From an uncultured Roseburia sp. (GTDB lineage Bacteria; Bacillota; Clostridia; Lachnospirales; Lachnospiraceae), in NCBI GenBank assembly GCA_910584215.1, contig CAJTYI010000046.1, forward strand, positions 1 to 23,201: a DNA stretch of 23,201 bases, written 5' to 3'. The translations under genes were made by a program, and so were the position numbers. Every line of letters starts with the position of its first letter. Positions within the stretch are counted from its first letter, which is position 1. Below, one piece after another: positions 1 through 8,218 of this stretch. The notes under the pieces are model-generated. The model was not told the DNA's origin, ran no database searches, and was given only the letters and a program-made list of their open reading frames with translations.

Positions 1-1908
1 AAGCGGGCGATCAAGAACTTTAAGGGCACCAAAGAGAACAAATCCCTGTTAAAATCCTTGAAAAAGTACACCAAATCCGGCAAGAAAATACCGAAAGATC
101 TTCTGGACAAAGCGGCAGGATTAAACGATAATGGAAAACTTTACAACGCATGTGTGCAGTACAACGCTTATCTGGAAGCGTACAACGCCGACAAAGCGGC
201 GGCGGAGCTGTTTGCGGAGACCGCTAAGAAAGAAAAGACAGGGCTGGCTCTGGAGAAGTTTCAAAATATAGCGGACGGGTATGAGCGCCGCACAAGGCAG
301 CTCGACGACACAAAAGCGGCGATCGGCAGTCAGATTGCGGAGGACGAGGCGGCAGGGAGGAAGGTTGCCAGATCCTCCTACGAAGAGCAAAAGATCATCA
401 ATGAGCAGAAAATGACTGTTTTGCGGGAGGAAAAAGCAGCGCTTGAACAGAGCATCAAAGACATTCCAGCGGGCACGGATGAATGGCAGGAGGCAAATGA
501 GCAAATCAAACAGGTGGCGGAATCTATTTCGGAGTGTGTGCAGGATACTTGTGAACTGAATGATGCGATCAATCAGATTCATTTTGATGAGTTTTCCAAG
601 GTTTCCGAATCGATCGGCAATATCATGGGAGAACAGGAATTTTTGCGGGAACTGTTTGCACATGAGAAAATGACGGACGAAGAGACGGGGGAGATGACAG
701 AAGCCGGATATGCGAAACTTGGTTCGCTTTCGATTGGCTATTATGCCTCCAAAGAGCGTGCAGACAGGACAGGGGCAGAGGTCATGGAATTGCAGCGGAT
801 GCTCAAAGCGGGCTCTCTCCACAGTGACGTTTTGGGTGTAACCTTTAATTCTGTGGACGGCCTGGAGAAAAAATTAAAAGAAATGTATGGGCAGTGGCAG
901 GACAATATCAAGGAAACCTATGGCCTTGAATCCGAAATCGCAGAGCTCAGGAAAGAACAATATAACTCCGAGATCGCACTGTTTGGCAAACTGGTGGATG
1001 CAAGGAAAGAATCCCTACAAGCGCAAAAAGAGCTTCATGACTACCAGAGGACGATTGCCGAGAAAACCGACAGTATTGTAACAGTGCAAAAACAGATCGC
1101 GGCGTATGAGGGCGATTCTTCGCAGGAAGGGCTCGCAAGGCTGCAAAAGCTGCAAAAAGAACTTGCGGACCGGCAGGAAGAGCTGAGAGAAACCGAGTAT
1201 GAGCGGTATATTTCTGATCAGGAAGAACTGTTAAATAAGCTGTACGAAGAGTACGAAGAGCTGATGACGAAAAAGCTCGAAGATTTCATGCAGTTGGTGC
1301 AAAGCGGACTTGGACTGGCAGACGAACATTTGAAGGAAGCCTGTGATTATATGTCTAAGATCGCAGATGAAAGCGGATATACCGTGGAGACAAAAGCATT
1401 GTTTGACAATGTCGCAAACGGCATTACAGGCAGCCTCAAAGAACAGATAACAAAGATTATTGCAGCGATGGAAGAACAGAATCAAACAGAGGAAAGTCCC
1501 GGTGCAAACGGCGGGGACAAGCCGACAGCCTATCCCACAATAGACCGCAGCAAATTTGAGGGAGAACGCGATTTGGGAATGGATGTCACGCTGCCGGTGG
1601 AGCGCACAGCCGAGCTTTGGCAGAACGCGCAGGTCAGATTCCCGGATATGCAGACCGTGCTCGAGCATGTACGGCCGACGGTTGCGATCCCAACGCTTCC
1701 CGATCCTTTTAATATTGTTCCGCAGCATGTAGGTGACACAAGAACGGTCGGTGACTGCACGTTTCAATTTGACCTGCCGAATGTCACGGATTCGCAGTCT
1801 CTGATTGAGGCAATACGGGATGACGGTAAAGTACAGAGAGCCATACGGGATGTATCGGTGGGGCAGCTCACCGGTAACAGACGATTAGAGGTAAAAGGGA
1901 TACGCTAA
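1..1908 (+). CDS. Phage tail tape-measure-like protein, C-terminal part (5' truncated by window)
   Basis: The frame is open from base 1, so the true start lies outside the window; the TTG at 58 is not a convincing start. The visible 635 residues are mostly charged, Lys/Glu/Gln-rich alpha-helix with long coiled-coil stretches, and there are no membrane segments. The last 60 residues change character and carry a short folded-looking tail (VGDTRTVGDCTFQFDLPNVTD...), ending in a basic stretch. Tape-measure proteins of Clostridia siphophages often end this way, with a 'FDLPNVT' block about 45 residues before the stop. In phages this protein sets tail length and sits inside the tail tube. No distal-tail or baseplate gene follows, so this is probably the edge of a decayed or rearranged prophage. 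The family call rests on composition and the C-terminal block; another long coiled-coil protein is possible. Confidence 0.62.
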   Translation, partial: KRAIKNFKGTKENKSLLKSLKKYTKSGKKIPKDLLDKAAGLNDNGKLYNACVQYNAYLEAYNADKAAAELFAETAKKEKTGLALEKFQNIADGYERRTRQLDDTKAAIGSQIAEDEAAGRKVARSSYEEQKIINEQKMTVLREEKAALEQSIKDIPAGTDEWQEANEQIKQVAESISECVQDTCELNDAINQIHFDEFSKVSESIGNIMGEQEFLRELFAHEKMTDEETGEMTEAGYAKLGSLSIGYYASKERADRTGAEVMELQRMLKAGSLHSDVLGVTFNSVDGLEKKLKEMYGQWQDNIKETYGLESEIAELRKEQYNSEIALFGKLVDARKESLQAQKELHDYQRTIAEKTDSIVTVQKQIAAYEGDSSQEGLARLQKLQKELADRQEELRETEYERYISDQEELLNKLYEEYEELMTKKLEDFMQLVQSGLGLADEHLKEACDYMSKIADESGYTVETKALFDNVANGITGSLKEQITKIIAAMEEQNQTEESPGANGGDKPTAYPTIDRSKFEGERDLGMDVTLPVERTAELWQNAQVRFPDMQTVLEHVRPTVAIPTLPDPFNIVPQHVGDTRTVGDCTFQFDLPNVTDSQSLIEAIRDDGKVQRAIRDVSVGQLTGNRRLEVKGIR

Positions 1909-1934
1909 AACTACCAGGAAATGCAGTAATAATT

Positions 1935-1964
1935 TTGAGCAGCAGAAAATTGTGTAAATATAGT
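1935..1964 (+). promoter_or_regulatory. Possible promoter for the lipoprotein gene
   Basis: TTGAGC (1935-1940) and TATAGT (1959-1964) are separated by 18 bp, about 115 bp before the lipoprotein start. The match to the sigma-A consensus is moderate. The 171-bp gap between the phage-like gene and the lipoprotein gene shows nothing else clear and no terminator. Confidence 0.35.
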
Positions 1965-2079
1965 AAATAAAAACGAAAAAATACAGATCATTATTGTTCG
2001 GAAGCTGTAAATGTGTTAAGGTTTGTTCAGGGATACACCGATTTATGGGAGGTAAGATAAATAGAAGGAGAGATGTGTT

Positions 2080-2718
2080 ATGAAAAAGTATTTTAGTATC
2101 ATACTATGTGTTTTATTTGTGTTAAGTTTTTATGGCTGCGGCGGCAGGGAAGCCGGTGCCGAAGAAGCCGAACTGGATTTAAGGCACGGTTATTGGGAGC
2201 TAAATTCTCTGTGCGGCTATGGGGTTGCGGATGTCAACCGCCTCTTAGGAGAGGAGCTGACATTTGTAGAAGTAAACTGGGACACGACAGATTCCTATGT
2301 CAGTTCGGAGGGACACATTTATTATTTTTGGAAAGATGTGGATGCCCTTTACCGCATAGATTATATGCAACAGTCCATTGAGGAAGCTTATGAGATGGCA
2401 AAGCAGAGCCATGATGAGCTTGTCCCACTATATGGGGACAATTTTCCCGGTTCTACCAAAGTGGCGATACACGATTTGGAGAGCGTCGAATTTTTGCAGG
2501 AGAATTATAAACCGGAAAAAGCTCCGGAGGTAAAACAATATACAGAAAACTGGCCGGTTCCCTACAATCAACGGATGGAGCAAAAAGTGAAAGATATCCT
2601 GGATTTGGAGAAAGTCTCTGTGAGCGTTATCATCCGCACACCGGCTTTCATGCGGGGACTCGGAAAGGGGGAGAATTTTTCCGTGAGCTTCATGCATTAT
2701 TCGATGCCCAAAAAGTGA
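2080..2718 (+). CDS. Putative lipoprotein of unknown function
   Basis: The 212-residue product starts with a short basic n-region and a hydrophobic core (residues 5-17), followed by a lipobox-like FYGC with Cys20, so it should be lipid-anchored on the outer face of the membrane. The lipobox is imperfect, because Phe and Tyr occupy the -3 and -2 positions. The mature part is acidic and Tyr/Trp-rich, with no domain I recognise. AAGGAG at 2065-2070 lies at a good distance from the ATG and supports this start. It stands between a phage-like gene and serS and has its own possible promoter, so it may be prophage cargo or a host gene. No function is assigned. Confidence 0.72.
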   Translation: MKKYFSIILCVLFVLSFYGCGGREAGAEEAELDLRHGYWELNSLCGYGVADVNRLLGEELTFVEVNWDTTDSYVSSEGHIYYFWKDVDALYRIDYMQQSIEEAYEMAKQSHDELVPLYGDNFPGSTKVAIHDLESVEFLQENYKPEKAPEVKQYTENWPVPYNQRMEQKVKDILDLEKVSVSVIIRTPAFMRGLGKGENFSVSFMHYSMPKK

Positions 2719-2777
2719 TGCCGTGCGTGTAAGCTTATAATTACCGTTTGCAAAGGAAAACAGTTTCTTACTCATTT

Positions 2778-2870
2778 AAAAATCCGGTGTATGGTGACAC
2801 AGATTTTTAACGGGGAGACCAGAATATGGTTTTCCCGTAGAAAATGATGATTACCGTAAATCGGATTTTT
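2778..2870. repeat. Nested fold-back element between lipoprotein gene and serS
   Basis: The outer arms 2778-2797 and 2851-2870 pair over 20 positions with one clear mismatch and a few G-T pairs; the ends are AAAAATCCG and CGGATTTTT. Inside is a 12-bp hairpin, 2810-2821 with 2827-2838, around the loop GAATA. The left arm AAAAATC can also pair locally with GATTTTT at 2802-2808, closing over GTGT/ACAC. The 3' arm ends in five Ts, so the element could act as a terminator for the lipoprotein gene. It lies upstream of the serS promoter and has no T-box sequence. A structured RNA or a small palindromic repeat are the alternatives. Confidence 0.6.
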
Positions 2871-2893
2871 GCATTTTGGTAATGGATAGATGC

Positions 2894-2947
2894 AATTCGC
2901 ACCTACATATAACAAAAGCTTTATGAAATTTGGCGTGGGTGTGAATT
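2894..2947. repeat. Inverted repeat, 13-bp arms
   Basis: Arms 2894-2906 (AATTCGCACCTAC) and 2935-2947 pair over 13 bp with two G-T pairs around a 28-nt loop. It lies just upstream of the serS promoter. The left edge GATGCAATTCGC is also present before the MATE gene at 8170-8181, which suggests a dispersed extragenic palindrome. Confidence 0.5.
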
Positions 2948-2990
2948 ATAATACAGAATATTTGTAGTCGTCCAGGTGTTCCTAAAATAC

Positions 2991-3019
2991 TTGTATTTTA
3001 TGTGCAATAGGTGTATAAT
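2991..3019 (+). promoter_or_regulatory. serS promoter
   Basis: TTGTAT (2991-2996) is 17 bp from a perfect TATAAT (3014-3019), giving a start near 3026 and a leader of about 35 nt. This short leader has no room for a T-box riboswitch. Confidence 0.7.
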
Positions 3020-3060
3020 GCTACAAATTAAAGAATTGTGGGAAATGAGGAAAAAACAGG

Positions 3061-4350
3061 ATGATTGATTTAAAGTTTTTGAGAGAAAATCCAGAAGTTG
3101 TAAAGCAGAATATCAAAAATAAGTTCCAGGATCACAAGCTTCCTCTTGTGGACGAGGTGATAGAGCTCGACGCGACAGCGCGCAAAACACAGCAGGAGGC
3201 GGACGAGCTGCGCGCGAAGCGCAATCAGCTCTCCAAAGAGATCGGCAAACTGATGGGACAGGGGAAGAAGGACGAGGCAGAGTCCGTAAAGGCACAGGTA
3301 AACGAGGGCGCTAAGCGGCTGGCTGAGCTTGAGGCGCAGGAAAAAGAGCTACAGGAAAAGATTGCGAAAATCATGATGACAATTCCCAATATCATCGATC
3401 CATCGGTGCCGATCGGCAAGGATGATTCCTGCAACGTTGAGATTGAGAAATTCGGCGAGCCTGTGGTGCCGGATTTTGAAATTCCATACCACACCGATAT
3501 CATGGAGCGCTTTGACGGTATTGATATCGACGCGGCCGGAAAGGTGGCGGGGAATGGCTTTTATTATCTCATGGGGGATATCGCGCGCTTACATTCGGCT
3601 GTGATCTCCTATGCGCGCGATTTCATGATCGACAGGGGATTTACCTATGTGGTTCCGCCGTTTATGATTCGCAGCAACGTTGTGACCGGCGTGATGAGTT
3701 TTGATGAAATGGATGCCATGATGTATAAGATCGAGGGGGAAGATCTCTATCTGATCGGAACCTCCGAACACTCCATGATCGGCAAGTTTATCGACACGAT
3801 TCAAAACGAGGACAAGCTGCCCTACACGCTGACTTCGTATTCCCCCTGCTTTCGCAAGGAGAAAGGCGCGCACGGGATTGAGGAGCGCGGCGTCTACCGC
3901 ATCCACCAGTTTGAAAAACAGGAGATGATCGTTGTCTGTAAGCCGGAGGAATCTATGCTCTACTATGAGAAACTCTGGCAGAATACCGTTGATTTGTTCC
4001 GCAGTCTTGACATACCGGTGCGCACGTTGGAGTGTTGTTCGGGCGATCTGGCGGATTTGAAAGTCAAGTCCTGTGATGTCGAGGCATGGTCTCCCAGGCA
4101 GAAAAAGTATTTTGAGGTCGGAAGCTGCTCCAATCTCGGCGATGCCCAGGCGAGACGCCTCAAAATCCGCGTCAAGGGAAAGGACGGCGGCAAATATTTT
4201 GCGCATACGCTCAATAACACCGTGGTGGCTCCACCGCGTATGCTGATTGCATTTTTGGAAAATAACCTAAACGCGGACGGCAGTGTCTCCATTCCCGCAG
4301 CACTGCGGCCCTATATGGGAAATAAAGAAAAAATGGTTTGTACACATTAG
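3061..4350 (+). CDS. serS: Seryl-tRNA synthetase
   Basis: Class II aminoacyl-tRNA synthetase that charges tRNA-Ser (and tRNA-Sec where present) in the cytoplasm. The 429 residues match the family's usual length. Residues 27-107 form the long charged coiled-coil arm that grips the tRNA long arm. The catalytic core shows the Thr-x-Glu serine-binding site as TSE (234-236), motif 2 around FRKEKGAHG...RIHQFEK (264-286), FEVGSCSNLGDAQARR (351-366) and motif 3 as TLNNTVVAPPRML (383-395) with Arg393. Motif 2 and motif 3 differ from the common bacterial forms, which read roughly FRSEAG and TLNGSGLAVGR, so this is a divergent clostridial branch. GAGG at 3047-3050 supports the ATG. It is monocistronic, between its own promoter and a terminator at 4455. 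Confidence 0.97.
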   Translation: MIDLKFLRENPEVVKQNIKNKFQDHKLPLVDEVIELDATARKTQQEADELRAKRNQLSKEIGKLMGQGKKDEAESVKAQVNEGAKRLAELEAQEKELQEKIAKIMMTIPNIIDPSVPIGKDDSCNVEIEKFGEPVVPDFEIPYHTDIMERFDGIDIDAAGKVAGNGFYYLMGDIARLHSAVISYARDFMIDRGFTYVVPPFMIRSNVVTGVMSFDEMDAMMYKIEGEDLYLIGTSEHSMIGKFIDTIQNEDKLPYTLTSYSPCFRKEKGAHGIEERGVYRIHQFEKQEMIVVCKPEESMLYYEKLWQNTVDLFRSLDIPVRTLECCSGDLADLKVKSCDVEAWSPRQKKYFEVGSCSNLGDAQARRLKIRVKGKDGGKYFAHTLNNTVVAPPRMLIAFLENNLNADGSVSIPAALRPYMGNKEKMVCTH

Positions 4351-4454
4351 ATGCCAGGGAGACGACATAGATCGCGGAGCAGTTAGTTGTTTGCACTAAC
4401 GTCAGAGGAAACGGCGGCATTCCGTCTGATTTCGTTTGAAGTGTTTTTTAAAGT

Positions 4455-4481
4455 AAGGCATCCGCAAAACGGATGCCTTTT
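4455..4481 (+). terminator. Rho-independent terminator after serS
   Basis: A perfect 10-bp stem, AAGGCATCCG (4455-4464) with CGGATGCCTT (4470-4479), closes the loop CAAAA and runs into a short T tract. It lies 105 bp after the serS stop. The stem with its flanking As and Ts could work in both directions, but no gene approaches from the right. Confidence 0.9.
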
Positions 4482-4583
4482 CCTACGCTTGAATAATTAT
4501 GTTCTGTATGTGGAATAAGCGCAGATGAGATCATGCTTTTGGAGATGATTATGCAGACATAGGTATGCTCAGATTATGTGGAA

Positions 4584-4613
4584 CAGGCATTGCGATGAGA
4601 AACGCGATGCCTG
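4584..4613 (+). other. Stem-loop upstream of the ABC exporter genes
   Basis: An 11-bp stem, CAGGCATTGCG (4584-4594) with CGCGATGCCTG (4603-4613), has one G-T pair and an 8-nt loop ATGAGAAA. No T tract follows, so it is not a typical terminator. It lies 120 bp before the ABC ATPase start and may sit in the leader or at a control site. The rest of 4351-4733 holds only the serS terminator and no gene or clear promoter that I can see. Confidence 0.45.
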
Positions 4614-4733
4614 AGGGGACAGAAAGCGGCGGATTTGGTAAGCGGGAGTGATGAAAAAGACGGTATCGCTGTGTATTTAACTACAACAGAATGTGGTCTT
4701 ACTGGATAAAAGTTTGTTGGAAAGGATAAAAAT

Positions 4734-5468
4734 ATGCTGGAAATTAAAGGTTTGACAAAAGTATACGGAAAATATAAGGCGGCGGATGATGTGAGCTTTA
4801 CCGTGCAAAACGGCGAGATTGGGATATTGCTTGGGCCGAACGGTGCGGGCAAATCCACGGTCATAAAGAGCATTGCCGGACTTTTGCGCTATCAGGGCAG
4901 TATCTATATCAAGGGCAAGGATGCCCACAGCATGGAGGCGAAAAAAGTTTTTGCCTATGTACCGGAGATTCCGGCGATGTACGAGGCGCTGACCGTGCGG
5001 GAGCACATTGATTTTATTGTCCATGCCTATCATTTGCAGGTGTCGGAAGAGGAGATAAAAGAACTGCTGGAACGGTTTGAATTGTGGGATAAGCAGGATA
5101 AGCTTGGCAGTGAGCTCTCAAAAGGAATGATGCAGAAAGTCAGCATCTGTTGCGCGCTGATTATTCATCCAGATGTGATTATGCTGGACGAACCGATGGT
5201 CGGCTTGGACCCGGCGGCGATCAAGCAGCTCAAGCAGGTGATTTTGGAATTGAAGGCAGATGGTGTGACCGTGCTGATTAGCACGCATATGCTTGAGATG
5301 GTAAAGGAGCTTTGGGATATTATGTTTGTCATGGATAAAGGGCATATCATAGCGTCGTACCAAAAGAGTGAGGTCAAGGAGGAAGATCTGGAAGATCTGT
5401 TTTTCCATGTCACAGAGGCGGAAAGCAGCGAAGATGGACAAAAGACCGGAAAGGAAGCAGAGAAATGA
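4734..5468 (+). CDS. ABC transporter ATP-binding protein
   Basis: The 244-residue nucleotide-binding subunit powers the membrane protein encoded next. Walker A GPNGAGKST is at 34-42, the signature appears as LSKGM (128-132) in place of LSGGQ, Walker B VIMLDEP is at 148-154, and the H-loop His is at 185. Single-domain subunits of this type usually serve ABC-2 or exporter-type permeases. GGAAAGGA at about 4718 gives the ribosome binding site. Its stop overlaps the next start (ATGA at 5465), so the two are translationally coupled. The acidic tail after residue 215 is low in complexity. The substrate is unknown. Confidence 0.93.
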   Translation: MLEIKGLTKVYGKYKAADDVSFTVQNGEIGILLGPNGAGKSTVIKSIAGLLRYQGSIYIKGKDAHSMEAKKVFAYVPEIPAMYEALTVREHIDFIVHAYHLQVSEEEIKELLERFELWDKQDKLGSELSKGMMQKVSICCALIIHPDVIMLDEPMVGLDPAAIKQLKQVILELKADGVTVLISTHMLEMVKELWDIMFVMDKGHIIASYQKSEVKEEDLEDLFFHVTEAESSEDGQKTGKEAEK

Positions 5469-7057
5469 AAAAGAAAGTGGGAAATTGGCCGGTGCTGTTC
5501 TTCCTCTATAAAACAACGTTGAAAAACAGGGTAAAAAAAGCGCTTCGTAAGCCAGTGACATACCTGTATTTGGTTTTTGCAATCGCCTATATGGCGTTGA
5601 TCTTTGGCTCTTTTGGCACGATTTTCAATGGCATGGACGACGGGAAAGCAGCGTCTACGTTGACGGCGCTTTTGACGGTGTTTACATTTTTTATGATCCC
5701 GGCAAACCTGATTTCGTATTGTAAGAGAAAAGGATTGATCTTTCGGCAGTCAGATATCCATTTCCTGTTTCCTGCGCCGGTCGGTCCAAAAAACGTTTTG
5801 CTGTACGCGCATGTAAGGACCGTTTTGATGGCATTGATATTGAATATTGTCTTGACCATCGGCGGTGTCCTGTGGTTTCATATGCCGGTCTGGAAGATGC
5901 TTGTCTATCTGCTGTTATCCTGTGTGGTGGACAATATCATGGAGGCTTCGATGATGGTACTCTGTTACGGCAATGAGAAATTGGGACCAAAACAGATGGG
6001 GATGTTTCGCTTGTTGCTCTATGCCGTGCTGGGAGTCTTTGTATTAATCGGCGTCATGCTTTATGTCAGGGAGGGAGCCGGACTTGGAGTGGTGGCCGAC
6101 TATCTGCACAGCTCTGCGATTCAGATGGTGCCGTTCATCGGATGGTATATTGCGCTGCTCCACCTGCTTTTTATGGGGCCGACCGTCTGGAATGTGGCAG
6201 GTGCGGCGCTGTATCTTGTTACAGTGATTGTTCTGCTTATCCTGGCAGTGCGCATGAAATGTATTGGCGCCTATTATGAGGATGCCATAAAGTTTGCCGA
6301 TGACTATGAGGAGGCAAGGCAGCGGGGCAAAAAGGGGGAGATGGCCGTTGTCGGCTGGAAGAAAAAATATAAGAAAGCCTCGGTACATTACAAGGGCAGT
6401 TATGCGAAAGCCTTATTTTACCGTCAGTTTCTGGAATACAAAAAGAACAGGTTTTTTATCTTTGGGTTTTATACACTGGTATGTCTGATTGTGGGAATTG
6501 GCCTGGCGGTGATTGCATACAGGGGGGAGCTCGGCGAGATGGCGCCGTTTACCGTCCTCGGTGTGATGGCTTACCTGACGTTTATTTTTGCGGGCTATTC
6601 CGGAAAGTGGGGGAAAGAGCTGACAAGGCCGTATACTTATTTGATCCCGGACAGTGCGTTCCACAAGTTATGGTATGCTACCTTAATGGAACATATCCGC
6701 GCATTGGCAGACGGCTGTCTGCTCGTCCTGCCGACGGCCTTTGTGCTGAGAATCCCGATTGTGCAGACAGTGCTTATTATCGCGGTATACATCTGTCTGC
6801 AGGCGTGTAAGCTATACGCGGAAGTTATGCTCGAGGCTTTGCTCGGCAATATTTTAGGGTCGGTCGGCAAGCAGTTTGCCAGGATGTTTTTTGAGGGGCT
6901 CATCATTGCATTTGGCGCTCTTGGGGCAGTGGTGGGAACCTTGTTAGTATCGCTGGAGGTCGGTCTGCTTGCCTTGATCGTTGTTGTAGCGCTGCTGACA
7001 GTGGTAATGATGCTTGTCGCGTCGCTCAATTTTAAACGGATGGAGAGCGTGGCATAA
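5465..7057 (+). CDS. ABC exporter membrane subunit
   Basis: The 530-residue polytopic membrane protein has a basic, membrane-proximal N-terminus followed by about 10-12 hydrophobic segments in two clusters (roughly residues 30-275 and 320-525), split by a charged cytoplasmic loop rich in Lys/Arg/Glu (about 278-310). This layout fits the putative ABC exporter membrane family of Firmicutes rather than the shorter ABC-2 permeases. The start overlaps the ATPase stop by four bases, so both should form one complex. The stop lies one base from the stop of the convergent AraC-type gene, leaving no room for a terminator between them. The substrate cannot be read from the sequence. Confidence 0.82.
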   Translation: MKKKVGNWPVLFFLYKTTLKNRVKKALRKPVTYLYLVFAIAYMALIFGSFGTIFNGMDDGKAASTLTALLTVFTFFMIPANLISYCKRKGLIFRQSDIHFLFPAPVGPKNVLLYAHVRTVLMALILNIVLTIGGVLWFHMPVWKMLVYLLLSCVVDNIMEASMMVLCYGNEKLGPKQMGMFRLLLYAVLGVFVLIGVMLYVREGAGLGVVADYLHSSAIQMVPFIGWYIALLHLLFMGPTVWNVAGAALYLVTVIVLLILAVRMKCIGAYYEDAIKFADDYEEARQRGKKGEMAVVGWKKKYKKASVHYKGSYAKALFYRQFLEYKKNRFFIFGFYTLVCLIVGIGLAVIAYRGELGEMAPFTVLGVMAYLTFIFAGYSGKWGKELTRPYTYLIPDSAFHKLWYATLMEHIRALADGCLLVLPTAFVLRIPIVQTVLIIAVYICLQACKLYAEVMLEALLGNILGSVGKQFARMFFEGLIIAFGALGAVVGTLLVSLEVGLLALIVVVALLTVVMMLVASLNFKRMESVA

Positions 7058-7058
7058 T

Positions 7059-7982
7059 TCATCGCTCATGATTTCCGTTTAGCAATCCATATTTTCCGGG
7101 TGTCGTTCCGGTGTGCTTTTTAAACATTTTGGAAAAATAATAAACATCGCAGAAGCCGGTCTGGGCGGCCACTTCTTCGATCGTGTAATATCCGGTGAGC
7201 AAAAGCTGTCTGGCCCGTGCGATGCGTGTGTTATTCAAATACTGAAAAATAGTCTGTCCGGTCCATTTCTTAAACTGACGGTTCAGATAATCAAAATGAT
7301 AGTTAAAATGCTGCTGTATCAGTTCGCCGGAGATATCCTGTGCGTAGCATTGATTTAAAAAGCGGATCAGCTCCGGGATGATCAGCCTTGCTTTGCCTCT
7401 GACGGAGACGACGTCGGCTTCCTGCTGATAGCAGAAGTCCTTGGCGAGTGTCAGCAGCAGTTCAAAAAAATGGCATGCTGCCTGTAGTCTGCCGTAGCGG
7501 AATTGTCCGTGAAACGTATCGAGCAGGTTCTCTTTAAGCTGGGAGATAAAAATAATATTTTCCTGCAATTCTACATGTCCGTGTTTTGGTAAAATGACGG
7601 CGGCCGGTTTATAACCCTGCGGCAGTGGAACACAGCCGCAGGGGGAGGTAAGCGCCGCTGTGTCAAACGTATTCGCATCGGGCAGATGAGTCAGTTCTTT
7701 TAACTTTCCCTGAAAATGCACATACAGAAAGCGACAGGCCGGCATTTGGCGGGTGCCGTAGTGCGTGCGGCTGGGATCTAACAGGATAAAGTCGTTTTTC
7801 TTCAAAATATAGTCTATCGTATCTTCACTTAGGTACATTTCTCCCTCCAAAATATAATAAAGTATATACTCTGGATACTGCCGCCGGAAATGAATATAAG
7901 GCGGCTTTGGGCTGGCAATGTCAGCCGCCGAAAGGACAGGAAGGGTTTCACTGTCGAGGCAATAGTAGAATTGGGCGTCCAT
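7059..7982 (-). CDS. AraC-family transcriptional regulator with N-terminal cupin-type domain
   Basis: The start at 7982 is chosen because AAGGAG lies 8 bases upstream; a longer open frame to 8135 has no such site. The 307-residue product has an N-terminal sensing domain (about 20-170, with the AraC-binding pattern of a beta-barrel) and a C-terminal double helix-turn-helix (about 205-300) ending in the typical FSKMFKKHTGTTPGKYG block. Such proteins usually sense a sugar or small ligand and activate a nearby operon. It is divergent from the MATE gene across 309 bp and convergent with the ABC exporter, so either could be its target; the divergent MATE gene is the more usual arrangement. Confidence 0.9.
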   Translation of the reverse strand: MDAQFYYCLDSETLPVLSAADIASPKPPYIHFRRQYPEYILYYILEGEMYLSEDTIDYILKKNDFILLDPSRTHYGTRQMPACRFLYVHFQGKLKELTHLPDANTFDTAALTSPCGCVPLPQGYKPAAVILPKHGHVELQENIIFISQLKENLLDTFHGQFRYGRLQAACHFFELLLTLAKDFCYQQEADVVSVRGKARLIIPELIRFLNQCYAQDISGELIQQHFNYHFDYLNRQFKKWTGQTIFQYLNNTRIARARQLLLTGYYTIEEVAAQTGFCDVYYFSKMFKKHTGTTPGKYGLLNGNHER

Positions 7983-8049
7983 ATGGTTTTCTCCTTTGTT
8001 TTCAAAGATATCCGTTATTATAACAGAGAACGAAATAAAAGAAAAGTCG

Positions 8050-8077
8050 TTGATACACAAAAACGGGTCTGTATTAT
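8050..8077 (+). promoter_or_regulatory. Probable promoter of the MATE gene
   Basis: TTGATA (8050-8055) and TATTAT (8072-8077) are 16 bp apart, each one base off consensus. A start near 8084 would give a leader of about 205 nt that contains the inverted repeats at 8171-8218. The regulator gene on the other strand has a TATAAT at 8017-8022 (read on minus) but only a weak -35, as expected of a controlled promoter. Confidence 0.45.
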
Positions 8078-8170
8078 ATATTGTACAAACGGATATTTTG
8101 ATTAAGATATTAGATAACAAAGCAACCGCTGGCAATTGTCAAAGGCGGCATGCCTCTAATCGGGCGATGG

Positions 8171-8218
8171 ATGCAATTCGCTTGTAACAGCGAAGGTATC
8201 TAAACGGTTACATTCGCT
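8171..8218. repeat. Extragenic inverted repeat with competing pairings
   Basis: TTCGCT (8177-8182) pairs with AGCGAA (8189-8194) around a 6-nt loop, but the same AGCGAA can pair instead with TTCGCT at 8213-8218, and GTAAC (8184-8188) can pair with GTTAC (8207-8211). The start GATGCAATTCGC (8170-8181) is shared with the repeat before serS. It lies 75 bp before the MATE start. Confidence 0.45.

Noticed and set aside
121..822. 233-residue open frame on the minus strand inside the tape-measure-like gene
   Set aside because: It lies opposite a gene with strong coding character, has no ribosome site, and its product is Leu/Phe/Arg/Cys-rich as expected for an antisense shadow.
2810..2838. Stand-alone intrinsic terminator formed by the 12-bp hairpin
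   Set aside because: No T tract follows the stem on either strand; only the outer stem ends in Ts.
2840..3060. T-box riboswitch before serS
   Set aside because: The conserved T-box core (GGGTGGNACCGCG-like) is absent and the promoter gives a leader of only about 35 nt.
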